The position numbers and the translations under genes were made by a program. Positions 46,081 to 58,450 of a stretch of 64,000 nt of DNA are shown here, piece by piece (position 1 is the stretch's first letter; the number at the start of each line of letters is the position of its first letter). The notes under the pieces are model-generated. The model saw only the letters and a list, made by a program, of their open reading frames with translations. It had not been told where the DNA came from and made no database searches. Source of the DNA: Euryodendron excelsum. Taxonomy: Eukaryota; Streptophyta; Magnoliopsida; Ericales; Pentaphylacaceae. The stretch is taken from assembly GCA_033060915.1 (NCBI GenBank), contig CM065397.1:32090001-32154000 (forward strand). Reading direction: 5' to 3'.

Positions 46081-48478
46081 TGGATAAACTTTATCCATAT
46101 AAAATCTTTTCTATATATGTCAACTGATGAATAAAAATTATTTTTAATTAATGCTCAATGTGCAAAACAAAATAATAATTTGTTCTCCCAAAATATTTCA
46201 ATTCAAAGTTATTCTGGAAATAACTAGTAGTTTTTGTAATCTCTTCAAGAATAGCAATAATATTAAAAAATATCAACATATATTGCAATAATAATAAATC
46301 TAAATTCTAATAAAAATGCATGGACAAATTATATTGTTCACATATCATTCTTTTAATAATATTTATTAGGATAATTGTACCATCTGTCTCCAGATTGGTT
46401 TAATCCATACAAATATCTTTGAAATTTGATAGAATATAACTTTCGAGGTTTCTGCTTCAATTATTTTTAAATTCTTTAAGAATTTTCATATGTATATTAT
46501 TACCTAATCCATCATATGAATAGACTGTTATACATGCATTAGGTGCATATTCAGTCTTTCTTAGACTGACAATCTAATCAATAATGTGAATGTAATTGCA
46601 TCCTTATAAGATAGAATTTCTCATTATAGTTAATACTAAGTCTCCACGAGAAATATTTTGGTACGAGTTGTGCTTTATATCGCACTATTCTATTTTCTCA
46701 TGTAAATACCCATTTGAATCAAACCTGTTATACATTTTTAGGTGGGTGGACTACTGGTCCGAATACTTTACATTTGCTAGTGTTTAGACTACAAACTCAA
46801 CATCTACTAGTGTTTTGACTACAGGTCTAACATCTTCTGGTGTTTGAACTATAAGTTTGAATACTTTACATTATGCTAACGAGTTTATTCTAACTCAGTA
46901 ATTTCTTTCATTTTGATTGATTATATCAACATCGACATTTGTCGACTATCTGTGGTTCAGTCTCTTTATTACTTCTGATCATTGCAAGAGTCATTTTAAA
47001 TAAAAATATGTTTTTCTTTCAAAGAATTGTGTGCATTTTGATATTGTCTATAAGACATATCTCTTCTACATTTATCTTTGAGATAATTAAGGTATTGGTA
47101 TGATCTCTATCTTCAAATGAAAAATATAAATGAAGTTTCATTCTTACTAAAAAATAATTCAAAAAACTTTAAAATAACATATGGATCTATATATCATCAA
47201 TTAAATAATTAAATTTGTAAAAATTATTTCTACTGTAAATAATAATTACTCGTACTATAAGTACGTAACCAATGAAACATCTTCATAATTTATGTGAGAT
47301 TTATTCAGCAAACCTTTTTTCTATTTTCTTTTTCTCTTACATTATTCGACTTCTGGTGGTATCTTGTAATATTTTTAATTTACACATTGTAACCTTCAGG
47401 GTAACCCCATAATTTCAAAAAGTATTTACATCGGTTTATATCTGCAAGCACATCCACAATAATTAAATTGCATTCATTTCAAAAAGATGATATAACACTA
47501 ATGAAATGTAGAAAACAATGGAAAACAAAACTAAAATAGCGTGAGACTCATAAATAGTAAGGTAAATAATACATATGAATAATAATTAATATATTTAACA
47601 ATTTACTCATACCCTTATCCGATGTGCTATTGGAATGCAATATATTATTTCAGAATATTTTTTTGAATTAACACTTTCGATATTGCTACTGTTGGAGCTT
47701 GTTCGAGGCATACAATGTAAATATATATATTTTTTCTATCATATCTCTATCAGAAAGATTTCCTCCACATTATTTTTATCGTGAGCTGATTTGAATAATA
47801 ATAATTGTACTCATTAACAGTTGTAACTTATTGCAGCTCTAGGTGCAGTAAATCATTGTCCATGATTTTACAACTTTAGGTGTATTCAACTAAATTATAA
47901 AACTATAAGTTTATCTTGCAACTCTGTGTACATTTAATCATAATGAGCTTTTTAAAAAGAGTAAAATCTTTTGGCACTTGTATCTTTCTTGAAGAAAATT
48001 TAATACTATGCTAAAATTATCAATAACCGTAATAAGTATAGTTAATGGAAATTAAAGTAGTAGCAGGTGGCAAACTGACCTTATAAAGTAACAATAATTA
48101 AATAAACAACATGTAGGCCTTAATAAGCATTCTATATGAACTCTCTATTTTTTTTATTTAATTACATTTTTAAAACAATACATATAATAAAATATAATTG
48201 TAATAATATGATCTGACAACCATAAGTTAATGATTATATAAAATCTTTACCGAACATATTAATATTAAGTGAGTATTATAATAAAATAGACCCATCCAAA
48301 CCTACAAAAATAGAAAAGTACTGCACAATACACTATTTATTCAATATTGTATATTATAATTATTGTGCAATTACTATTCATGATCAATTATAAGATACTA
48401 TTTATTTAATGTTTTGTTATATAATTACTATATAATTACCATTCATTAATAGTAAAATCATTGTCCATGAATGGTTGT
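46081..48478. other. AT-rich spacer, possibly more decayed copia
   Basis: No clear domain. A ~31-bp repeat, three imperfect units, lies near 46775-46870 ('ctagtgtttagactacaaac', 'ctagtgttttgactacaggt', 'ctggtgtttgaactataagt'). The final bases before 48479 (gttgt, 48474-48478) would be the left TSD of Tat-1, but the right copy lies outside the window. Confidence 0.45.
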
Positions 48479-49084
48479 TGTGGGGGAATAACCCCCGGCC
48501 CAACCCAATGGGTGAGGCCCAATCTACGCAAATTAAAGTTGGGGCTGCTTGGCTGCCCAGATCAGAAGTAGAGGGAGGGCCGGCCTTGACTGCCGACCTC
48601 CTCCCCATCGTAGCCCAAACCGCGAAAGGCGGGCTCAAAACACTAGCGGTCTTCGAGCATTAAATGCAGAGTTGACTTGCATTAAATGCAGAAGGAGCTG
48701 GCCACGCGACGTCGACGTGCACGTCTGATCAGCCGGAATCCCCCGCGACGGTGCGCTAGACCTTGTAAGTAATTAGGCAGCGTCAATGATGATACCTACC
48801 CAACAGGCCATGAGAGCCTGCTGATAGGCCAAGGCAAAACACACTCCTTCGATGACTCTATAAATACCCAAGGCATCGAAAGCCAGGGATGGACAATTAA
48901 CCCCAAGTATTCATAACCTTCATTCGTTTTTATCTCGATTAAGTTTTCTGACTTGATCTTCAGAGTGTAATCGACCCCTTAAGGGTCTACCCATTCTAAC
49001 CTTCTTATCTTGCAGAAAGAGGTTGGGCTCATCCATTTGTGGCTTGAGAGTTCGACCCAGCCTTCCAGTAAAATCCCACTTACA
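48479..49084 (+). mobile_element. Tat-1 5' LTR, 606 bp
   Basis: Begins TGTGGGGGAATAACCCCC and ends CCCACTTACA. It is repeated at 63756-64000, where the window ends inside the copy. By-eye comparison of the shared 245 bp finds about 13-14 differences (roughly 5-6 percent), mostly transitions. Core promoter TATAAATA at 48859-48866. A direct repeat 'gcattaaatgcag' occurs twice (48657-48690). Downstream of the TATA lies the probable transcript start region near 48890. Confidence 0.93.
48859..48866 (+). promoter_or_regulatory. TATA box in Tat-1 5' LTR
   Basis: TATAAATA within 'gactctataaataccca', about 380 bp into the LTR, the expected place for the U3/R boundary. Confidence 0.7.
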
Positions 49085-49086
49085 AT

Positions 49087-49104
49087 TGGCGCCGTCTGTG
49101 GGAA
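49087..49104 (+). other. Tat-1 primer binding site
   Basis: TGGCGCCGTCTGTGGGAA, two bases after the LTR end. The first nine bases (TGGCGCCGT) match the complement of the 3' end of plant tRNA-Asp; later bases match less well. Tat-type gypsy elements commonly use such a site. Confidence 0.8.
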
Positions 49105-49118
49105 GGCTTAGAAAAACC

Positions 49119-52100
49119 ATGAGTCTAAACAACTGAAGACATAGGAGAGAGAACCACGACGGGAGAGGCATCGGAGCCTCCTCCAGTAAAAATCAGACCA
49201 ACTTGGCGCACTGCTAGTCTACACCAGTAGATCGGCAGAGAAGAAGAACACTAAGGTCGGAGATACGGACGCCTGCTGAAAGCCACCAGGAAACACCAGA
49301 TGAAATGCGAAGGGATACGGGCTACGTCAGGGACAGAAAGTTCCTCAGAAACCACCATCGGAACCTTGCCCCGTCGCCCTCCAGTAGGCGAATCCCAAGT
49401 GAAGATACACTCCGTGCGGCAGAGAGGGAAATTTGGCAACGCGGAGAAGAGATAGCCTACCTCACCTCCCAAGTTCGGGTCATGAGGGAGGCATTCTCTG
49501 GAAGAAATGGGCATGGGAGAAACAGGTCCCCTGATCACGAGCAGATTACTGGCGACAAGAACGATCCAGCGCCGTGGGTAAGAGGGAGTTACACCCCTAG
49601 TACCGGGCGTTGCGACAAAAGGCGCACAGATCGGCAGAGGGGAAGGAGCGAAACCCTACCAAATAATGACCCTGCTAAAGGAGATCAGCGGAGAGAGGAC
49701 TAAGAGAAATGGTATAACGAAAAGCAGGAGGATAGGAAGCAGCAAACTAAGGAGCGCACGGCCCACGACCTGATGAAAAAGGCCCTGGATCAAATTGCAT
49801 CCTCACCATTCACAGAGGAGATCGAGTCCCACCCAATTCCTCGAAAATTCACCCCACCAAAGTTCACCCTCTATGACTGGAAGATCAACTTGATTAACCA
49901 TGTTCAGCATTACAAACAGCTCATGGTAGTGTGGTGCGGTGATCAGATGCTGATGTGTCGAATCTTCCCCTCCAGCCTAGGAAGTGTGGCTTTATGGTGG
50001 TTTGACAAGTTGCCACTTAAGTCCGTTTCCAGTTGGAGGTAACTTGTCGAGCTGTTTACAGCTCGTTTCATAGCAAACAGCCTGCAGCCGAAGGAGGTTG
50101 ATTTCTTACTGACATTGCGAAAAGAGGAAGGGGAAGGATTGCGAGCCTACGCCTGACGATACTGGGAGGCTTACAATGAAATTGACGAGTGCAGCGAGCA
50201 ATTGGCTGTAGCCCAGTTCAAGATCGGCCTTCCCATGGAGCACCGTTTGCGACAATCCTTAATGAAGAAACCAGCCCTCACCATACAGGAACTGATGCTG
50301 AGGATCGAGCGCTATGCGCGGTTGGATGAAGACGCGCCCCAACCAGCATCGGCCAAGGTCGGTGTTGCTACAGAGAAGGCAAATAAGAAGGATGGCAAGA
50401 AACCCCGATCAGGAGATAGCAACCGGGGAAAAAGGGTAACAGAGGGGGTCTATACAGTTTTCAAAGATCTCATCTATAAGATATTACCCCAGATCCGCGA
50501 CAAGCCATTTTTTTAGTGGCCACCAAAGTTAGGAGGAGACCTAGGAACCCGAAACCAGAAGAGGTTTTGTTCATACCATCGCGAGAAGGGGCATAAAAAA
50601 GAGCAATGTCGGCATCTCAAAACCCATTTGGAAGATTTGGCCAAGACTGGCCATCTCGACCAGTTTATTGATCGAGAAAAGACGAAGAAGGAGGCCGAGC
50701 AACCGCGGGTGGAAGACACGACCCAGAAGGAGATAGAGGTAAGGCCGGTCCGGGTAATCAATGTGTTGCACGGTTCAGCTGAGTCAGGAACCGTCGACCC
50801 ACATAGATACCAGGCCGAGATGCAAAAGGCTGCACACTTAAGGGAAGTAATGCAGATACAACCGCCTAGCAAGAAAACCAAGGTCGGCAACGGCCATATG
50901 TCCATTGCCTTCACTGATGAAGATCTCGTGGGAGTGCAGGTTCCCCATAATGACGCACTGGTGGTAACACTAAGAGTGGCAGACTGTGACGTCAAAAGAT
51001 TGCTCATCGACCAAGGGAGTTCATCCGAAGTTATGTACTACAACCTGTTCAAGAAATTAGAACTCAAAGAGTCCGACCTCCAGCCATCACTCAACCCATT
51101 GGTCGGATTCAGTTCAGATCCGGGTTGACCCATGGGGAAGGTGACGGTTCCGGTCACAGCCGGTGGAATCACATTGCAAACCGAGTTCTTGGTAGTTAAC
51201 GTGCCCTCTCCCTACAATGCCACTATGGGACGCACTTGGTTGCACCTTATGAAGGCCGTTCCCTCGTCCTACCACCAATTAATCCGATTTTCGACCCCTA
51301 GTGGAGTAGGGGAAATAAAAGGAGACCAAGTGGCTGCCAAGCAGTGCTTCTTAGCAGCATACGCATCCAAGACGAAAGCTGAGAATGTGCAAATGATGGA
51401 GCTGCACGAGGACGCTCCTACCATTGAGGATGTGGGGATGATTCTTGAGAATAAAGCCCTGAAGGATCTGAAGAAGAGATACATTGATTGGTAGCGAGAC
51501 AAGTACTTCATCATTGGTTCCTCCTTGTCCAAACAAGAGGAAAAATCCTTGATGGAGTTGTTGACGAACTTCCTGGAAGTGTTCACCTGGACCCCTTATG
51601 ACATGCCTGGGATCAGCAACGATATTGCTTGTCATCGACTGAATGTTGACCCAAATTGCCGACCTGTTGTCCAGAAAGGGAGAAGGGCGGCTACCCAACA
51701 TGTGGACGCTGTTCTGGAAGAAACAGAGAAACTTTTGGAAGCTGGGGCAATTTGGGAGATCAACTACCCAAACTAGTTATCAAATACAGTGGTCGTGAAA
51801 AAGAAAGACGGCAAGTGGAGGGTCTGTGTGGACTTCACTGATCTCAACAAAGCATGCCCCAAGGATCCATTCCCCCTCCCCAAAATTGACCAGCTTGTGG
51901 ATGCAACCGCTGGCTTCAGGAGGATGAGTTTCTTGGATGCTTACTGAGGATACCACCAGATTCCCCTCCTCCCCGACGAACAAGAGAAGATGGCCTTCAT
52001 CACTCCAAGGGGTATATACTACTACAAGGTTATGCCCTTTGGTCTGAAGAACGCCAAAGCCACGTATCAACGATTGGTCATAAAGATGTTCAAGACGCAG

Positions 52101-54731
52101 CTCGGCAGAATTGTCGAGGTTTACATCGATGACATGGTGGTAAAAAACAAACTGAGCGACTCCCACTTGGTAGATCTAAATGTGGTGCTCTGCATCTTGA
52201 AGGAGTACAAAATGAGGCTAAATGCTTCAAAATGCGTCTTCGGTGTCAGCTTGGGCAAATTTCTGGGGTTCTTGGTCACGCATCGGGGCATTGAAGTAGA
52301 TCCACGGCAGATCAGTGCGATCCAAAGCATCCCAGCCCCGAAGAATGCCAAAGAAGTGCAGAAACTGACAGGAATGGCCGCAGCACTCAACAGGTTCATC
52401 AGTCTTTCATCGGACAGGTGCCGACCGTTCTTCCAGCTTCTCAAAAAGCAGGAACGGTTCAAATGGACCCCAGAATGTGACTCTGCCCTTGCCGATCTGA
52501 AGGAATACTTGACCCAACCACCCTTGCTTTCCACCCCCCTTCAGCACGAGAAACTCTTCCTCTACCTTGCAGTATCGGACCATGCGGTCAATGCCGTCCT
52601 ACTCAGGCAAGAAAATCGCCAACAGTTGCCAGTCTACTATGTCAACAAAACCCTTCTCGGAGCAGAAAGCAGGTACCTACCCCTTGAAAAGTTGGCACTA
52701 GCACTGGTAATAGCATCCCGCAAGTTGGTGCATTACTTCAGAACTCACGCCATCAACGTCTTCACTAACCACCAGCTCAAACCTCTTTTAAGAAATGCCG
52801 ACTTCTCTGGAAGAGTAGCAAAATGGGCCGTGGAATTAGGGGAGTTTGACATCAAGTTTCAGCCTAGATCGGCAATAAAGGGGTAGGTTCTTACAGATTT
52901 TGTTGCCGAATTTTCTATCAAGTTACCAACAGAGGTAGAACAAACCCCAACAACTACCCAAACACACAACGAATTCCCCCTGGATCTTTGGGAAACAACT
53001 GATCATTGGCAACTATACATTGACGGAGCTTCCAATGACCGGGGGACAGGATCAGGCATTGTACTCATCACACCAGATGGTCTAACCATCGAACAAGCCA
53101 TCAAGCTCGAGTTCACTGCCTCCAACAATAAGTTTGAATACAAGGCCTTGCTCGCCGGAATACGTTGAGCCATTAAACTTCGAATTCCTGAGATCATCAT
53201 CTATTCGGACTCTCTGCTTGTTGTCAACCAAATTATAGGAGAATACGCATCAAAGAATGATAGAATGACGTAGCACCTAGTTAAAGCGAAGGAACTGCTT
53301 GGCCAATTCAAAAGCTACAAGTTTCGACAGATCAGCCGAGACAACAACTCACATGTGGACGCTTTGGCAACCTTGGCCACAGCTCTGAAGTCTAGGTCAA
53401 GAAGGACGATCAATGTGGAAATCCTTACCAAGCCCAGCATCTTCCAGGAGGAAGAGGAAGCCCTAACAGCAGAACAGCTGGGACCATCATGGATGGACCC
53501 AATTATCTCCTACCTCGACAAAGACGAACTACCAGAAGATAAGGCTGAAGCTCGGCGAATCAAACATACATCTCTCAGCTATTGGCTGTCACTGAGTAAG
53601 GAGCTTTACAGACGTTCCTTTACAGGTCCATATTTGCACTGCGTCCATCCAGACCAAGTACAGGGCGTCTTGTTCGAAATCCATGAGGGGATATGTGGAA
53701 GCCATATCGGCGGAAGAACGATAGCACACCGAGCCATTTCATAGGGATACTGGTGGCCTTACATGCAAAAAAATGCAGCCCAGTACGTCCTAAAATGTGA
53801 CAACTGTCAAAGGTTTTCCCCCATCATCCACCAGCCAACCAAAGATCTCGTAACCATCACCAGTCCGTGGCCTTTCGCTCAGTGGGGAATGGATATTGTC
53901 GGACCTTTGCCCCGAGCTCCGGGCAACAAAAGGTTTCTCATCGTAGCGACCGACTACTTTACCAAATGGGTAGAAGTAGAACCTTTGTCAACCATCAGGG
54001 AAATCGACGCCAAAAGGTTCATATGGAAGAGCATAGTCACGAGATTCGGGTTACCCCGTGCCGTTGTTTCGGATAACGGCACCCAGTTCAATGGTAATAT
54101 GTTTAGATCATTTTGTGAAGGATTGGGGATTAGAAACTATTACTCGACGTCGGCCTATCCCCAATGCAATGGGCAAGCCAAGATTTCAAACAAAACCGTG
54201 CTTAAGGGAGTCAAAAAACGACTAGAGAAGGCCAAAGGGAAGTGGACGGAGGAGCTACCCAACGTTCTGTGGTCCTATAGAATAACCCCAAGGAGGTCTA
54301 CGTACCAAACCCCATTCTCCTTGGCATACGGGGTGGAAGCAGTCATCCCTTTAGAGGTTGGACTACCAATTATCAGATCGGCAGCTTTTAACTCGGGTCT
54401 CAACGACCAGACGATTGCAAAAGACTTGGATCTCATCGAAGAAAGAAGGGAAGCCGCCTTGATCAGGCTCACGGAGTATCAGCGACAGCTAAGACACTCC
54501 TACAACAAACGGGTCTGCCCGAGAAACCTTGCTCCGGGCGACCTAGTCTTACGAAAAGTATTGGGGGCAACCAAGAACGCGGCAAATGGCAAGCTCGGCC
54601 CAAACTGGGAAGGCCCTTACAGAGTAAAATCCCAGGTCAGCATTGGCGCATATAGATTGGAGACTATTGAAAAAGGAAGACAATTGTTGCGACCCTGGAA
54701 TGCAAGCAACTTGAAGAAATTCTACCAGTAG
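49119..54731 (+). pseudogene. gag-pol: Tat-1 gag-pol, one reading frame with 14 in-frame stops and no frameshift
   Basis: One frame from ATG 49119 to TAG 54729-54731, 1,870 codons. Gag: coiled-coil start (49420-49490), then FTPPKFTLYDWKINLINHV and WWFDKLPLKSVSSW. A Cys/His zinc-like motif (CSYHREKGHKKEQC) is near 50570. Protease: LLIDQGSSSEVMYYNLFKKL near 51000. RT: KWRVCVDFTDLNKACPKDPF, VMPFGLKNAKATYQRL and catalytic YIDDMVV near 52120. RNase H: LPLEKLALALVIASRKLVHY. A second, archaeal-type RNase H ([18 protein letters not shown]) spans 53010-53380. Integrase: an HHCC-type zinc region (GSHIGGRTIAHRA, CDNCQRF), MDIVGPLPR, SDNGTQFNGNMF, and a C-terminal basic domain ending NLKKFYQ. Stops are at 49134, 49215, 49701, 50040, 50154, 50514, 51126, 51492, 51774, 51945, 52884, 53166, 53271 and 53742. 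The integrase Glu position is Lys (QAKISNK). Domain order and dual RNase H place it in the Tat lineage. Confidence 0.93.
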
Positions 54732-54839
54732 TGCGAAGCCCCGTGCGATGTAACAGTTCATCAAATGTGTAAAGCTTTTTTGAAGAATCAATGAAAATGA
54801 AGCTGTTCAAACAACCCTACTCTGAGCACTCTGTGAACC

Positions 54840-55118
54840 CACAAAAACCAAGTGTGAAAACTTGGTCCTGTCCAAGTTGGGCAGGTCGGCCAAAGAAGGC
54901 CACAAAAACCAAGTGTAAAAACTTGGTCCTGTCCAAGTTAGGCAAGTCGGCCAAAGAAGGCCACAAAAACCAAGTGTAAAAACTTAGTCCTGTCCAAGTT
55001 GGGCAGGTTGACCAAAGAAGGCCATAAAAACCAAGTGTAAAAACTTGGTCCTGTCCAAGTTGGGTAGGTCGGCCAAAGAGGGCCACAAAAACCAAGTCGT
55101 AAAAACTTGGCCCATGAA
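54840..55118. repeat. 61-bp tandem repeat, 4.5 units
   Basis: Units start at 54840, 54901, 54962, 55023 and a partial at 55084. Each begins 'cacaaaaaccaagtgt', then 'aaaacttggtcctgtccaag', 'ttgggcaggtcggccaaaga' and 'aggc'. Units differ by a few transitions. The array lies between the gag-pol stop (54731) and the end of the antisense ORF (55291), so both transcripts would converge on it. Tandem repeats at this position are a known feature of Tat/Ogre elements. Confidence 0.95.
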
Positions 55119-55290
55119 TTCCACGAAGAACAAAGGTAAAGTTTGGTGCTGACCGAATTAGACAGTTTGACCAAAAAGGGGAAGTTAAACAAACTTAAAT
55201 CAAACAGTGGATAATAAGGCAAAACCAAACTTTCATTGCAAATGGCGGTGAATACAAAACATGTCCAGAAAAAGGAAAGACTACAAAAGA

Positions 55291-55816
55291 TTATGCCGAC
55301 TTGTCCTCTGGCAATATAGATGGCTCCGTTATGCAATCTAAAGAATGTTCGGCAGACTTCGATTGCTCGGCCGCCGCTTTTTCCTTTTCTGCCTTATTTT
55401 TTTTAGCAGCGATCTCCAGAGCAATCTGTCTCTGATGCTCAACATTGGCAATCACCTTCTTCGGGTCCACGAAGCCGTTCTCAGTTGTATTAAAATAGTC
55501 AGGGCATAGACGCCAAATGTCGGCAGTGTTATCGGTGCTGAGGACATGGAAAGCTCCACTCCAGCCCTGCTGAAATATGGTACGGCTCAAATCCGCCATC
55601 TCAACGGCCAGTTCATTGGCCGCTCTTTCCTCGCCCCTCTTCAGCAACACCTCCTCATCAACCTTCAGTTTGGCCACTTCGGTTTTGAGCGCCTCGACCT
55701 CAGTATTTGCTTTGTGCAAATCCACAGACTACATGTCGAATTTCTTTTCGAGATCGGTCAGTTCCTAATCCCTCCTTTCGAAATTAGCCTTCATCAATAG
55801 CAGCTCGGCAGACGAC
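55291..55816 (-). pseudogene. Antisense extra ORF of Tat-1, C-terminal coiled-coil part (beyond solo LTR)
   Basis: Minus-strand frame continuing from 61703 across the solo LTR (frame kept once LTR plus one TSD are set aside). It reads LLLMKANFERRD, LTDLEKKFDM, HKANTEVEALKTEVAKLKVD, VEMADLSRTIFQQGWSGAFH, then a Lys/Glu-rich helix (QIALEIAAKKNKAEKEKAAA) ending at 55291. Two in-frame TAG codons (55725-55770) stand in Gln-type heptad positions. The repeated Leu/Glu/Lys heptads indicate a coiled coil. Function unknown. Confidence 0.75.
55812..55816. repeat. TSD ACGAC, left copy
   Basis: ACGAC precedes TGTCGCGCCC at 55817 and follows the LTR end CTTACA at 61703-61707. A perfect 5-bp duplication. 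Confidence 0.95.
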
Positions 55817-56699
55817 TGTCGCGCCCAGATTTTTTGCACTCGAGGAATACTCACCCAAGCGGGAAAAATGCTGTACTCTCTCGTTAGAACTCACCCTCCT
55901 CAAAGAATGAGTGCGACTAGGTTTGAATTGAAAACAGGTTTGAATAAAGGGCTTTTGAAAAAGATTCGGAGTCGCCACCTAACTTGATTAAGGTGAGTTA
56001 GGTCACCTAAAAACTAAGAATAATCCGAAGACTACACTTAGGGTTTTGGAAAACAATTTTGGAAAACATCTCCTCAAGAGAGGGTTTTTAAGAAAACGGG
56101 TTGTTTGGCAACCTTTGGAAAACATTTAGCCCTTTTTGAAAAATAACTCCTTTTGGTCTTTGAAATCAGTGATCCTAGGTTTGGAGGTTGGTTACGTGTA
56201 GGGAAGACGCACTAAGCTATCACCCTACCCCGCCCTTTCGGTACCTACATGTCAATCTACCCTAGATTCACCTATGAGAGTCTTTAATTAACAAATGTTC
56301 AACCCTATTCACTTTAGAAAAACAATGTTTAAAAACTAACATGATGCATGATATGCAAGTGCAAAACAAGAGAAAATTGAAAAATAGATTTGGAAATAAA
56401 GTTGAAAAGAATTTGATTTGAAAATAGATTTGAAGAGATAGAATTTGAAATTGGAAAGTTTGAAAATTTGGAAATAGAAATTTGAAAATAGAAAGTTTGA
56501 AGGTAGATGGGAATTTGAGATTTGAAAAGATTTTGAAAACCGCACCCATGAGGGTGGAATTGAAAGTTTGAAAAGTATTGTGACCGCACCTATGAAGGTT
56601 GCCTACGTATCCCTTTGGGGGAATCAGGTCAGTCGTAGTTCGGACCGGAGTCCGATTGAAAATAGAAGAGTGGATTGAAGAAGGAACTTGAATTGGACA

Positions 56700-58450
56700 T
56701 TGAATTTGATTTGAAATTAGAAAAGGAGATTTGAAATTGGAATTGAGAGGATTGGACTTGCTTTGGAAAGATTGATTTTGGAAAGACTTGGTTTTGGGAA
56801 GAAGGAGGTTTAGGAAACCTAGACTTAAGATTAAGAAAGATTGGATTGGAATGTTGGATTTAGAAGATTTGGAAAGATTTGGAAACTTGGAATTTAGGAA
56901 AGATTTGGATTAAGAAAGTTTCGAATTAGGAAAATGTTATTTTTGGAAAGTTTCATTTTTGGAAAGTTTTAGGTTTAGGAAAGTTTCAACTTAGGAAAGT
57001 TTTGAAATGGGAAAGTATTGAATTTAGAAATGTTTTGAATTAAGAAAAGTTTAGTTTGGGAAAGGTTTAGAATCCGGAAAGTTTCAAATTAAGAAAGTTT
57101 TGAATTTTGGAATGTTTGAAAAAGGGAAGTTTTGAATTTGGAAAGTTTTGAAAACAATGAAGTTTTGAAAATAAGAAAGTTTCGTTTTGGGAAAGGTTTG
57201 AAAAAGGAAAGTTTTCAGTTTAGGAAATGTTTGAATTAAGAAAGTTTCAACTTAAGAAAGTCTTAAATTAAGAAAGTTTTGAATTTAGGAAAGTTTTAGA
57301 TTTAGAAAGATTTTGAAATTTTGGAAAGTTTAGAATTTAGAAAGTTTTTTAGGTTTAGAAAGATTCAACTTAAGAAAGTTTTGAATTTAGGAAGCTTAGA
57401 ATTTTAGAAAGATTTGAAATTTAGAAAGTTTAGGATTTAGAAAGTTTTAGAGTTTAAATTCTAGAAAGTCTTGAAATTAGGAAAAGCTTGAGTTTAGAAA
57501 AGGTTTGAAAATTTAGGTTTAAGAAGTTAAGATTTGAAAAGAGGGTAGAATTAGGAAAGGGTTGAATTAGGAAAAATTTGAAAGTTGAGTTTTAAAATTT
57601 AGGAAAGATTTTTATGTTCAAGTTTTGGAAACTTAAGATTTAGGAAAGTGCAAGTTTAGGAAGGATTTGAATTAGGAAGAGATTGGATTTTGTTTCTAAA
57701 AGAGAAAAGGTTGGATTTTGTTTTCAAAAACGGAGGATAGGATCTAGTTTCCTAAACGGGGAGATTGGATTTGGTTTCCTAAAGGGAAGATAGGATTTGG
57801 CAAGGATTTGGAAAGGGAGATTCTAGAAACCCTAGTTTTGGAAAACTATAGTTTGGACGTAGAAAATAGGTTTTGAAAATATGTATAGTTTGGATGTAAA
57901 AAACAAGAGATTTTGGAAACCTAGGTTTGGAGCAAAGTTTGAAAACCATGTTTTTGGAAAGAAAATTAGGGTTTCCTAATTGTGGGTTCTAGGGCTTAAT
58001 TTAGGGTTCTAAGGAAAGAGTTTTTAGAAAGTGTGTTTTTAGAAACGAAAGTTTTCTAGAAGGGAATCCTAGGAAGGAGTTTTTGGAAAGTGTGTTTGAA
58101 GAGGGAGTTTTTGGAAAAAGATTTTAAAGAGAAGGAGTTTTGGAAAGTGTGTTTTTAGAAACGTAGACTTTGGAAGGAAAATCCTAGAGGGGAATTTCTA
58201 GAAGGAAAATTTTGGGAAGAAAGTTTTTGGAAAGATTTTTAGAGAGAGTTTTTCTAGGAAGGTTTTTGGTTAAAGATTGTTGAAGAGAGTTTTTGGAAAG
58301 ATTTTTGGGGAAGGTTTTGGAAAGGAGTTGAAAAAGAGAGTTTTGAAAAATAGATTTTGGAAGGAGTTTTTGAAAACAACTTTGGAGAGGAGAGTTTTAG
58401 GAAAGTATGTTGAAAGAGATTTTTTTGGAAGAGATTTTTAAAGAGAGTTT
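56700..58450 (+). repeat. AG-rich degenerate repeat field of LTR B
   Basis: Variations on 'ttaggaaagtttgaatt', then on 'gagtttttggaaagattt'. Purines dominate on this strand and C is rare. No frame is maintained. The homologous field in LTR A is shorter. Confidence 0.8.

Noticed and set aside
54840..55118. CRISPR-like regular repeats
   Set aside because: The 61-bp units are contiguous, with no unique spacers, inside a retrotransposon of a eukaryote.
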